This document shows positions 1 to 6,477 of a stretch of 42,248 nucleotides of DNA, piece after piece. The stretch covers positions 22,477-64,724 of the forward strand of contig NZ_NUNF01000082.1 in assembly GCF_002585305.1 (NCBI RefSeq). The letters run 5' to 3'. The notes beneath the pieces are model-generated. The model was not told the DNA's origin, made no database searches, and saw nothing but the letters and a program-made list of their open reading frames with translations. Source of the stretch: Bacillus sp. AFS037270 (GTDB lineage Bacteria > Bacillota > Bacilli > Bacillales_B > DSM-18226). The position numbers were made by a program, and so were the translations under genes. The stretch's first letter is position 1. Every line of letters starts with the position of its first letter.

Positions 1-20
1 GCGCCTGGAGCTGGACAATT
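1..20. repeat. Possible end of a dispersed Bacillaceae repeat
   Basis: The window opens with GCGCCTGGAGCTGGAC. This resembles the intergenic repeat family of Bacillus relatives that begins AAGCGCAAGCGCC. The right edge of the window carries another GCGCAAGCGCC segment in the same orientation. Only a fragment is visible, so the assignment rests on resemblance and is tentative. Confidence 0.3.
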
Positions 21-58
21 CTCAAAGTCGATTTTTATACTTTCTTAATCTGTTAAAA

Positions 59-82
59 AATCGCTTCCCAAAGGAAACGATT
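59..82 (-). terminator. Rho-independent terminator of the Cys-rich peptide operon
   Basis: An AATCG-cTTCC / GGAAaCGATT hairpin is followed on the minus strand by six U residues. It lies just past the stop of the gene at 102-245. Confidence 0.7.
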
Positions 83-101
83 CTTTACTTTTCCCTAGCT
101 G

Positions 102-245
102 CTAATGGCATTGACAATTTTCTCCGTTACAAGAGCAATCCGAAGAGCAAGAAGGACATTTCCCTTGTTTGGATTTTTGAATATTTTTATATAAGACTAA
201 ACCCGCTACTGCAAATATAACAATACCAATAATCCAATTAATCAT
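102..245 (-). CDS. FeoB-associated Cys-rich membrane peptide (47 aa)
   Basis: A tiny membrane protein with one N-terminal transmembrane segment (about residues 3-19: WIIGIVIFAVAGLVLY) and a short cytoplasmic tail holding six cysteines in CPSCSSDCSC and NCQC. This is the architecture of the FeoB-associated Cys-rich membrane protein family, usually encoded after feoB and thought to bind metal; no feoB is visible here. The start is the ATG at 243-245, preceded by AAAGGTGGAG. The start overlaps the end of the upstream small ORF (238-405) by 8 nt, so the two may be translationally coupled. A terminator follows. Family assignment is fairly safe; the metal is unknown. Confidence 0.75.
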   Translation of the reverse strand: MINWIIGIVIFAVAGLVLYKNIQKSKQGKCPSCSSDCSCNGENCQCH

Positions 246-405
246 TTTTCACTCCACCTTTCAGCAAAACTTTTGATTTATTAATAACACTAAATGTTTT
301 AAATAACTTACTTAAAAAGTTTTGTGATTGATTATTTCTTTTTAATACAGTCTTTCTTTCCATCTCCATTTGGTGGAGAGTAAATTTCATGGGTTTCTGA
401 CACAT
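238..405 (-). CDS. Small hypothetical protein (55 aa) upstream of the Cys-rich peptide
   Basis: This ORF has a very strong ribosome binding site (AAGGAGG, 6 nt before ATG) and ends 8 nt inside the next gene, which argues that it is translated. The product is basic and Met-rich near the N-terminus (MCQKPMKFTLHQMEMERK), with no clear membrane segment. I do not recognise it. It could be a short leader peptide that couples translation to the Cys-rich peptide, or the remnant of a larger gene. A copy of the motif shared with the kinase, DsbD-like and ydhK promoters lies 71 bp upstream in the matching orientation. Confidence 0.45.
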   Translation of the reverse strand: MCQKPMKFTLHQMEMERKTVLKRNNQSQNFLSKLFKTFSVINKSKVLLKGGVKND

Positions 406-475
406 AAGGATCCTCCTTAGTATTCCTTAATAATCATACAGCATCTTTATCCGCTTTGAGTTTAGTAAATAAGTT

Positions 476-489
476 TGCAGAAAGTGACA
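476..489 (-). promoter_or_regulatory. Shared promoter motif, copy facing the Cys-rich operon
   Basis: On the minus strand this reads TGTCACTTTCTGCA. It matches the motif before ydhK (CCATACTTTCTGCA), the DsbD-like gene (CCACAATTTCTGCA) and the kinase (TCACATCTTCTGCA). Probable binding site of the kinase's unseen partner regulator; this is inference. Confidence 0.45.
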
Positions 490-562
490 AGATTTTATTA
501 CAATTTATAGAACTGTAGATTATTGTTTGGATAGAGTAAGGGATAAATTAACCTTAAATCAT

Positions 563-576
563 TCACATCTTCTGCA
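563..576 (+). promoter_or_regulatory. Shared promoter motif, copy facing the sensor kinase
   Basis: TCACATCTTCTGCA lies 56 nt before the kinase start. TTCACAT also recurs at 562-568 and 584-590, a 22-nt spacing (two helical turns) that would suit tandem binding by an OmpR-type regulator. The kinase may be autoregulated. Confidence 0.45.
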
Positions 577-632
577 AACTTTCTTCACATAAATAATTTA
601 AAATGGTTGTATTAAAACAAGAGGTGTAAGGC

Positions 633-2000
633 ATGAAAATATCCATTAAGTTAGGTTTATGGTTTTTTATTAGTATAGTTTTTATCGAAGCCTTTTCTAT
701 GATTTTCTTACATGAGAAATTGGTACACTCACAAGTTCATCAGGAGCTGCAAGCACTTCAAGCAAGAGGCAATAGTCACCGTGCTGTATTAGAAATTAAT
801 TCAGATTCAGCAACCCTGCATCACATTGGTTTAATGGAGTCACAGACTGATACAGAAGTGGTAATTACAAATACTAAAGGGGGAATTTTGGTTTCTTCCA
901 CTAAAATCAATAAAAACATGGAGAACTTATTAAATAAACGTATCAATAACCTTCCTAGAAATGGTAGAATTCTTCAACCAGATTGGCAAAACGAAAAATA
1001 TATCGCAACCGTTACTGCATTTAATAATAAGGATGGAAAAAAAGCCGGTTACGTGTATATGTTTAGAAAAACGGATGAGGTTCAAAAGTTAATCTCGCAG
1101 TTGAATAAACATTTTCTTTTGGCCTCATTATTAATCCTTATCTTTATGTTAATTACGGTTTTCTTTTTATCCAAAGCACTAACCAAGCCTCTTATTTCAA
1201 TGAAAGAAGCAACCAAAAAGCTGAGTAAAGGGGATTTTTCCGTAACACTTCCACCTCCTTCTAAAGATGAGCTTGGTGAATTGTCCCAATCGATACAGAC
1301 ACTTGCAAAAGACTTAAACTATTTAAAACAAGAGAGAAATGAATTTTTGGCCAGTATTTCTCATGAACTTCGAACTCCCTTAACTTATATTAATGGGTAT
1401 GCTGAAATAGCTAAAAGGAAGGAACTTGATGAAGCTGATAGATTTAAGTACCTCGAAATTATTCGTGAGGAATCCCAACGTGTGAGCGAATTACTTAAAG
1501 AATTATTTGATCTGGCAAAATTGGACCAAAATACGTTTTCAATCTTTAAAGAAAAAGTCGATTTATGTGTTTTTTTAAAGTCGATTTATCAAAAGGTTTT
1601 ACCTGCTTTTAAAAATAAAGGAGTAGCACTAAAGCTAGTCTGTCACCAAACCATTGATTTGAATATAGACCCTTCCCGCTTTGAACAAGTAATATTAAAT
1701 TTGTTAGATAACAGTCTTAAATATTCAAAAGAGAATACAACCACGTATTTAAGAGTAAGTGAGGGGAATGAAACAATTAAAATTACAATAAAAGATCAGG
1801 GAATAGGCATCCCGCAAGAAGATCTTCCTTATATCTTTGACCGTTTATATAGAGTGGAAAAATCCCGTTCAAGAGTTACCGGTGGGTTCGGATTGGGCCT
1901 TTCTATTGTTAAACAAATAGTTGAAGCTCACGGAGGAGAAATTTCTGTTGAAAGCCAAGTTGGACATGGAACAAGCTTTACAATTAATTTACAACAGTAA
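633..2000 (+). CDS. Sensor histidine kinase (HAMP-HisKA-HATPase), no adjacent response regulator
   Basis: A 455-residue membrane sensor kinase. A transmembrane helix (about 8-26) is followed by an extracytoplasmic sensor domain (about 28-157), a second helix (about 158-179), HAMP (about 180-232), a HisKA dimerisation domain with H-box SISHELRTPL (phosphoacceptor His244), and a HATPase domain with N-box NLLDNSLKYS, G1 DQGIGIP, F-box YIFDRLYR and G2 GGFGLGLS. All catalytic motifs look intact. The ATG is preceded by AGAGGTG. OmpR-class kinases of this type normally follow their response regulator, but here the gene stands alone behind its own promoter and no regulator is in the window. Neighbours (Cys-rich peptide, DsbD-like protein, Met/His-rich lipoprotein) suggest metal or envelope thiol stress as the input; that is inferred. 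Confidence 0.9.
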   Translation: MKISIKLGLWFFISIVFIEAFSMIFLHEKLVHSQVHQELQALQARGNSHRAVLEINSDSATLHHIGLMESQTDTEVVITNTKGGILVSSTKINKNMENLLNKRINNLPRNGRILQPDWQNEKYIATVTAFNNKDGKKAGYVYMFRKTDEVQKLISQLNKHFLLASLLILIFMLITVFFLSKALTKPLISMKEATKKLSKGDFSVTLPPPSKDELGELSQSIQTLAKDLNYLKQERNEFLASISHELRTPLTYINGYAEIAKRKELDEADRFKYLEIIREESQRVSELLKELFDLAKLDQNTFSIFKEKVDLCVFLKSIYQKVLPAFKNKGVALKLVCHQTIDLNIDPSRFEQVILNLLDNSLKYSKENTTTYLRVSEGNETIKITIKDQGIGIPQEDLPYIFDRLYRVEKSRSRVTGGFGLGLSIVKQIVEAHGGEISVESQVGHGTSFTINLQQ

Positions 2001-2076
2001 AAAAAGGCCTAATAGTTATCTCGATCAATTAAACTTTCTTACTGGGCTGTTTAAAAATAAATTATAGACAAATTAA

Positions 2077-2101
2077 AAAAGAAGGATATCCTCCTTCTTT
2101 T
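2077..2101. terminator. Bidirectional terminator between kinase and DsbD-like gene
   Basis: An AAAAGAAGGA / TCCTTCTTTT hairpin with A and T tracts on both sides sits between two convergent genes. Confidence 0.75.
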
Positions 2102-2137
2102 AATTTTTATAGGTGATGATCCATCTCTTTTTTTCCT

Positions 2138-2872
2138 CTATAAGGACCAATAAGTTACCGTATCAAAAATTCCTAAGAGTAGCATCAGGACACCAGCAAT
2201 TCTTTGAATAACCATACCCAACTTTCTTCCCTTTTTCATAATCACTCCACTTCCACCAAGGTACCAAATAACGAAAATCACGAACAATAATGGAATGGCT
2301 GTTCCCAGAGCAAAAGTAGGAGGCAGAATAAAACCGTATGGACTAGTAAGAACTACTGGCATTAAGGTCACAAAAAATAGGACAAACATAGTTGGACAGA
2401 ATGCAAGTGAAAAACTAAGTCCTAACATAAAAGAAGCAAATGGACTTTCATGCTTGTATTCTTTCGAAAGCTTTAATAAATTAAATGATCCCTTTAATTT
2501 GATAACCCCCAACATAAACAAACCAACAAAGATTAATAAAGGCCCCATTATTTTCCGGAGCCAAGGAAAATATAAAGGTAGATTTTGTTCAAATCCTCTT
2601 CCTAGCATCCAAACCAAAACACCTAATAAAGAAAAAGCAACTACTTTTCCTAGTGTGAAATAAGTAACATCCTTCCATGCAATTTCCCTTTGTATAGATC
2701 GGTTGCCATAAAGGGTTACTGCACTAATATTTCCTGTAAGCTGACAAGGTGCCAGTGCTCCTACTAATCCCAAAATTAATGCAAAGACAATGGGCCAGGA
2801 TTCTAAGCTATTTGCCATATTAAAAAATGGTTTGCTTAATACTGCACTTATTTGGCTTAATAAATTGTACAT
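2138..2872 (-). CDS. DsbD/CcdA-like (TauE/SafE-type) membrane protein
   Basis: A 244-residue polytopic protein with about six transmembrane segments. It carries two cysteine-containing intramembrane motifs, LAPCQLTG (about residue 43) and AFCPTMF (about residue 159), as in the DsbD_2 / cytochrome c biogenesis transmembrane family. That family moves reducing equivalents, or in some members heavy metals, across the membrane. In Firmicutes such proteins are often found with copper-handling genes. The minus-strand ATG follows AAGGTGATTTT. The shared motif lies 51 nt upstream. Neighbouring ydhK and the kinase point to a common envelope/metal job; the precise substrate is unknown. Confidence 0.8.
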   Translation of the reverse strand: MYNLLSQISAVLSKPFFNMANSLESWPIVFALILGLVGALAPCQLTGNISAVTLYGNRSIQREIAWKDVTYFTLGKVVAFSLLGVLVWMLGRGFEQNLPLYFPWLRKIMGPLLIFVGLFMLGVIKLKGSFNLLKLSKEYKHESPFASFMLGLSFSLAFCPTMFVLFFVTLMPVVLTSPYGFILPPTFALGTAIPLLFVIFVIWYLGGSGVIMKKGRKLGMVIQRIAGVLMLLLGIFDTVTYWSL

Positions 2873-2922
2873 AAAATCACCTTACATCACTATTTTAATA
2901 GAAATAGATTAACATAAAAAAA

Positions 2923-2936
2923 TGCAGAAATTGTGG
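2923..2936 (-). promoter_or_regulatory. Shared promoter motif before the DsbD-like gene
   Basis: The minus strand reads CCACAATTTCTGCA, 51 nt before the start codon. This is almost the same distance as for ydhK (49) and the kinase (56). Confidence 0.45.
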
Positions 2937-2973
2937 AGAATGATAATTATTGATTGCAATTGTTCGCAAATAA

Positions 2974-2998
2974 AAAGGGATTGTAACTCAATCCCTTT
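2974..2998 (-). terminator. Terminator of ydhK
   Basis: A perfect AAAGGGATTG / CAATCCCTTT hairpin with a 5-nt loop is followed on the minus strand by UUUUUAUUU, 40 nt past the ydhK stop. Confidence 0.75.
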
Positions 2999-3039
2999 AA
3001 GCTCTAATTTATGTTATTAATATTTTTATACGTTTCTGA

Positions 3040-3630
3040 TTATTTAGCAGAAAGTTCACTTTCTGTTACCCATTGATGATTTGTCACCTTTTCTCCACCG
3101 GTAGTTGAAGTGTAATCAACCATATATACTGTTGTTTTTTCAGCTGAATCAATGGTTCCAGTTGCTCCTTTCATACCCTCCATGTGGTCTGCTTCTAAGG
3201 TAACCTTTGTTCCAGGTTCTAATGCTTGATCACCAGCATCTTTAATTTCTTCTTGAATCACCCATTTATGATTCTTTACCGGTTCTCCCCCTGTAGTCGG
3301 TGTATAGGTAACAGCGTAAGCAATTGTATCATATGCACCTACAATCGTCGCCTCAGCACCATTCATGCCTTCCATATGATCTGCTTTTATGATTGCTTGG
3401 CTTCCTACTTTATAGGTTGGATTTTCAGCTGCTTTTAGTCCTTCAGGAACTTCACCTGAACCAGCATGATTCATATCACCCATATCCATATTTTTGTTAT
3501 CGTCCATCTTCATATTTTCATGGTCCGTCTTTGAACTTTTGTCAGTACTGTTATCATTACCGTTGTTAGAACACGCTGCTAACATTAATACTAAGGAAAA
3601 AACACCAATCAACCATTTTTTTCTTTTCAT
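3040..3630 (-). CDS. ydhK: YdhK-family lipoprotein with two DUF1541 repeats
   Basis: A 196-residue lipoprotein. A signal peptide ends in a lipobox (VLMLAAC, Cys about 20). A linker very rich in Met, His and Asp follows (NMKMDDNKNMDMGDMNH), then two copies of DUF1541, each with an ADHMEGM motif and a TTGGE-V-NH-WV ending. The Met/His linker resembles copper-binding segments of periplasmic copper proteins. The ATG at 3628-3630 follows AGGAGGG; an upstream in-frame ATG would add 40 residues without a binding site and bury the signal peptide, so it was not used. It probably sits on the outer face of the membrane and binds metal, possibly copper. Family assignment is firm; metal binding is inferred from composition. 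Confidence 0.85.
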   Translation of the reverse strand: MKRKKWLIGVFSLVLMLAACSNNGNDNSTDKSSKTDHENMKMDDNKNMDMGDMNHAGSGEVPEGLKAAENPTYKVGSQAIIKADHMEGMNGAEATIVGAYDTIAYAVTYTPTTGGEPVKNHKWVIQEEIKDAGDQALEPGTKVTLEADHMEGMKGATGTIDSAEKTTVYMVDYTSTTGGEKVTNHQWVTESELSAK

Positions 3631-3678
3631 ATTAACCCTCCTAAACATTGTTACAAAATATATCCTACTATAAAATTG

Positions 3679-3692
3679 TGCAGAAAGTATGG
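3679..3692 (-). promoter_or_regulatory. Shared promoter motif before ydhK
   Basis: The minus strand reads CCATACTTTCTGCA, 49 nt before the ydhK start, in the same orientation as the other copies relative to their genes. Confidence 0.45.
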
Positions 3693-3893
3693 ATTTTGAT
3701 AAAGAGGTGATTTTTTTAATCCAATTAATGTAAATGCAATAATTTTTCAAAAAATTTGTGATATGTATATATTCTTTAGCCTTTAGCAGCCTCCATTAGC
3801 GTCAAGAAACTTCCAAAAGGTTTTAGAAAAGTAATTACAAGAAAATAGAAGTTTCCCTAAAGATATTTACCCATTGCTTCTAAAAAGAAGTTC

Positions 3894-3919
3894 AATTATT
3901 ATCTAATTAGATGATAATT
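3894..3919. promoter_or_regulatory. Palindromic operator upstream of the arsR-type gene
   Basis: A 26-bp near-perfect palindrome (one mismatched pair) centred on ATCTAATTAGAT lies 18 nt before the repressor start. Size and position fit autorepression by an ArsR/SmtB protein. The central CTAATTAGAT recurs at 4550-4559 before the transporter. Confidence 0.65.
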
Positions 3920-3937
3920 AAAGTAGGTGATTTCAGA

Positions 3938-4516
3938 ATGCAATTAAATAAAATAGTTGAATTTCATAAAGCATTAGGCGACCTTACACGGATTCGTATT
4001 ATTGCACTTCTCCAACAAGGTACTTTGCACGGCCAGGCGATTGCTGGAAAGCTTGGACTTAAACCTCCAACGATTACCCACCATATGTCGAAGTTAAGAG
4101 AAGTTGGACTGATCAAAGAAAAACGGGATAAAAACACCATCTATTTTTCGCTTAACACCAAAGTATTAGAAAGCAGCGCAAATGCTATTCTAGCAGTTGG
4201 TACAGGAGGAAAAGCAAGTATGGAAATGTCGGTTACAGCAGAAGAACGGACTGCTATTATCAATAACTTCTTCACCAAAGACGGAAAACTGAAGAATTAT
4301 CCTGCTCAACGTAAGAAAAAGCTCGTGGTTCTTGCACATATGGTCAAAGGGTTAGAGTTTGGAAAAGTGTATCCAGAAAAAGAGATCAATGAATATTTAA
4401 AGCAATATCATGAGGACTATGCCACCTTACGACGTGAGCTCATCATGTGTCAGTATATGTACCGAGAAAATAATCAATATGAGTTAAATCCTGTGGAATT
4501 ATGGTGGTTGAGTTAA
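3938..4516 (+). CDS. ArsR-family repressor with C-terminal DUF2087
   Basis: A 192-residue regulator. An N-terminal winged helix-turn-helix of the ArsR/SmtB type (about residues 4-75, with LGDLTRIRIIALL and PPTITHHMSKLREVGL) is followed by a DUF2087 domain (about 100-190, ending in YQYELNP-like ELNPVELWW). It lacks the classic ELCVC metal-binding motif, so its inducer may not be a metal. The ATG at 3938 has AGGTGA upstream; the upstream in-frame ATG at 3911 lies inside the operator and has no binding site. The MFS gene follows about 65 nt downstream in the same direction, so the protein probably represses itself and the pump. Confidence 0.85.
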   Translation: MQLNKIVEFHKALGDLTRIRIIALLQQGTLHGQAIAGKLGLKPPTITHHMSKLREVGLIKEKRDKNTIYFSLNTKVLESSANAILAVGTGGKASMEMSVTAEERTAIINNFFTKDGKLKNYPAQRKKKLVVLAHMVKGLEFGKVYPEKEINEYLKQYHEDYATLRRELIMCQYMYRENNQYELNPVELWWLS

Positions 4517-4540
4517 GGGCGTCATCCGGCGCCCGCTTTT
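4517..4540 (+). terminator. Weak terminator or attenuator after the repressor
   Basis: A short GGGCG / CGCCC stem with an 8-nt loop is followed by GCTTTTT. The stem is only 5 bp, so read-through into the MFS gene is likely. Confidence 0.4.
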
Positions 4541-4549
4541 TACGCACAA

Positions 4550-4559
4550 CTAATTAGAT
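4550..4559 (+). promoter_or_regulatory. Second repressor half-site before the MFS pump
   Basis: CTAATTAGAT repeats the core of the operator at 3894-3919 and lies about 22 nt before the MFS reading frame. The flanking arms are not conserved, so this may be a weaker secondary site. Confidence 0.4.
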
Positions 4560-4581
4560 ATTTTATAAAAGAAGGTGATCA

Positions 4582-5796
4582 CTGTGGTTATTTTTACGAG
4601 AAGAGAAACAGTATCGAAAGCTCTTTCTAGCCGGTGTAGTCAATGGGATTTGGGAACGCTTTAGTTCCGTTGCTGTATTAGCGATGCTATTGCAGTTAAC
4701 AGGATCAGGTTTCGCAGTGGGTATGACTTTAGCCATCAGGCTAATCCCCTTTGTCTTTTTTGGACCTTTAGGAGGTTGGCTGGCTGATCGGTTTTCGAGA
4801 AAATTCATATTAGTAGCAACAGATTTCATTCGAATTATTTTTGCTTTATCTTTTTTACTGGTTAACAGTAAGGAGGATCTTTGGATTGTTTATCTTAGTA
4901 CATTCCTTTTAGCTGCCGGAGAAGCAATTTATAGTCCCGCGAGAAAATCATCTATCCCTCTTCTGATCAGTAAGGATAAGCTTATGAAAGTGAATAGTTT
5001 GGAACAAGTGTTGATCGGTATTGTTTTAATTGGCGGTGCATTTTCTGGGGGAATCGTGTCATTTATGTTTGGAGCACATGTAACGTTTTGGTTCAATGCG
5101 GCATCATTCTTAGTGGCAGCTGCTATTATCTCAACGATTAGGTTCCCTGATATACGAGTGAATGAAAGCAGTCAGCCTATAAAGGAATCTATGCCTGTTA
5201 TATTCAAAAAAGTCATTTTGCTGTCTGCTCCGGTGCTAATTCTTTTGGTCTGTGAGGTTTTAATTGCTTTCATAAACGGAATCGATAATGTCCTTATAAG
5301 TGTGTATGCCGTTTATGAATACCATTTGGGGGATATCGGTGTTGGCCTTTTTTATGGAGCATTAGGGATTGGGTTAACGTTAAGCTATTCCGTTGCCAAC
5401 CGGCTTAGGAAAAATTTCTTGGTAACTGGTTTAGTCTGTTTAATGCTGGAGGGAACATTTCTATTATTATTAAGCAGAACCCATTTAGTCGTCTTTGCGT
5501 TTCTTCTATTTTGTCTTGTTGCTTTTGTGTCGGGAATTGGGAATGCATGCTTTGATACCGTACTGATGAAGGAAATTCCTGAGGAGCATCAGGGAGTGAT
5601 GTTTGGGCTGTTAGCAACGCTTGGAAACACGATATTGGGGCTGTCGATGTTTTTAGCTGGGGTGGCTTTGGAATTTGTTGTGCCTCGTTTGTTAGGTTTT
5701 ATTGGTGGAGTGGCATATATACTTATTCCTATTCTCATTCTTGCTACAATTTCAATGAAGTCTGTCGAAAGAGGAGAATGCATCAATAAAATGTGA
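4582..5796 (+). CDS. MFS efflux transporter with an apparent CTG start
   Basis: A major facilitator of about 404 residues. The frame opens right after a TGA at 4576, and its N-terminus (LWLFLREEKQYRKLFLAGVV) is typical of DHA-type MFS pumps. Motif A is present as GGWLADRFSRK. No ATG, GTG or TTG lies in frame before 4684, and starting there would remove the first membrane helix. The best-placed codon is CTG at 4582, behind GAAGGTGATCA. Either a rare CTG start is used or a base change has destroyed the normal start. The adjacent ArsR-type repressor suggests efflux of a toxic compound. Function as an MFS pump is safe; substrate and start are not. Confidence 0.75.
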   Translation: MWLFLREEKQYRKLFLAGVVNGIWERFSSVAVLAMLLQLTGSGFAVGMTLAIRLIPFVFFGPLGGWLADRFSRKFILVATDFIRIIFALSFLLVNSKEDLWIVYLSTFLLAAGEAIYSPARKSSIPLLISKDKLMKVNSLEQVLIGIVLIGGAFSGGIVSFMFGAHVTFWFNAASFLVAAAIISTIRFPDIRVNESSQPIKESMPVIFKKVILLSAPVLILLVCEVLIAFINGIDNVLISVYAVYEYHLGDIGVGLFYGALGIGLTLSYSVANRLRKNFLVTGLVCLMLEGTFLLLLSRTHLVVFAFLLFCLVAFVSGIGNACFDTVLMKEIPEEHQGVMFGLLATLGNTILGLSMFLAGVALEFVVPRLLGFIGGVAYILIPILILATISMKSVERGECINKM

Positions 5797-6056
5797 CTTC
5801 CCTTTTTTAATTAATAAGATCAAGAATAGAAAACTATTCAAACGTTTGATTGGATTTTCTATACCATATGTACCAAGGGGTTCAGCAATTTAATAAAACG
5901 TTTGGTTAATTTTCTACTAATAATATTTGAGTGTAATAGATACCTACGTACTACTCTCTTAACTATATGATTTTTCTCTTTAACTGTCCTTAACGAGAAT
6001 TTTCTAATAAAAGATGATATCATTATCACTAACATATCACCTTGTAGGAGGCTATC
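5797..6056. other. Intergenic region with two copies of a short repeat
   Basis: There is no gene here. An imperfect repeat, AAACGTTTGATTGGATTTTC at about 5840 and AAACGTTTGGTTAATTTTC at about 5896, lies 56 bp apart; its role is unknown. The Nudix ribosome binding site (GTAGGAGG) ends the region. Confidence 0.4.
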
Positions 6057-6455
6057 ATGAAGAAGCTAGTTAAAGTAGTTGCAGCAATTATTGAAAACGA
6101 AAGGCAAGAAATTTTATGTGCACTAAGATCTCCTGAAATGTCTATTCCAAATAGGTGGGAGTTTCCAGGTGGAAAGGTAGAGGTAAACGAAGATATTTAT
6201 TCCGCCTTAGAAAGAGAAATTACTGAAGAGTTAAACTGTAAGATTGAGACATTTAAAGAAGTATTTAATGACAACACTCATGAATATGAAACATTCATTA
6301 TTAATTTAATCTCTATCAAGTGTAGAGTGGTTGAAGGAATTCCCACTAAAAGTGAACATTCTAAGCTAATTTGGCTAAATAGAGAAAACCTTGAGTCACT
6401 AAAATGGGCCCCAGCTGATATTCCTGCGGTGGAACAACTAATTCAAGAAAAATAG
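6057..6455 (+). CDS. Nudix hydrolase, MutT-like (deoxy)nucleoside triphosphate pyrophosphohydrolase
   Basis: A 132-residue protein of normal MutT length. It opens with a VVAAIIENERQEILCALR strand and has the Nudix box GGKVEVNEDIYSALEREITE followed by ELNC, in which the catalytic REITEE glutamates are present. The family hydrolyses NDP-X compounds, often oxidised or modified dNTPs, and acts in the cytoplasm. ATG 6057 follows GGAGG. The gene converges on the helicase gene with 19 nt between the two stops, and both stops lie in one terminator hairpin. Nudix enzymes occur next to helicase/nuclease genes in defence-type loci, so clean-up of damaged or phage-modified nucleotides is possible; that is inference. 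It could equally be a housekeeping sanitising enzyme. Confidence 0.9.
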   Translation: MKKLVKVVAAIIENERQEILCALRSPEMSIPNRWEFPGGKVEVNEDIYSALEREITEELNCKIETFKEVFNDNTHEYETFIINLISIKCRVVEGIPTKSEHSKLIWLNRENLESLKWAPADIPAVEQLIQEK

Positions 6456-6477
6456 TCTTCTCACAATGAGAAGACTA
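6453..6477. terminator. Bidirectional terminator containing both convergent stop codons
   Basis: A perfect 11-bp stem (TAGTCTTCTCA / TGAGAAGACTA) with a 3-nt loop has a U-tract on the plus side and AAAAA (U on the minus strand) on the other. The Nudix TAG (6453-6455) forms the left base of the stem and the helicase TAG (6475-6477 on minus) forms the right base. Confidence 0.8.

Noticed and set aside
2295..2663. 122-codon frame on the plus strand inside the DsbD-like gene
   Set aside because: Antisense shadow of a clear membrane-protein gene; no ribosome binding site and low-complexity basic product.
2940..2960. Fur-like box (TGATAATTATTGATT) upstream of the DsbD-like gene
   Set aside because: Only about 10 of 14 consensus positions match, the second half-site is poor, and AT-rich DNA gives such matches by chance.
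6012..6030. Fur/PerR-like TGATATCATTATCA before the Nudix gene
   Set aside because: One base short of the 7-1-7 spacing and no iron or peroxide link in the neighbours.
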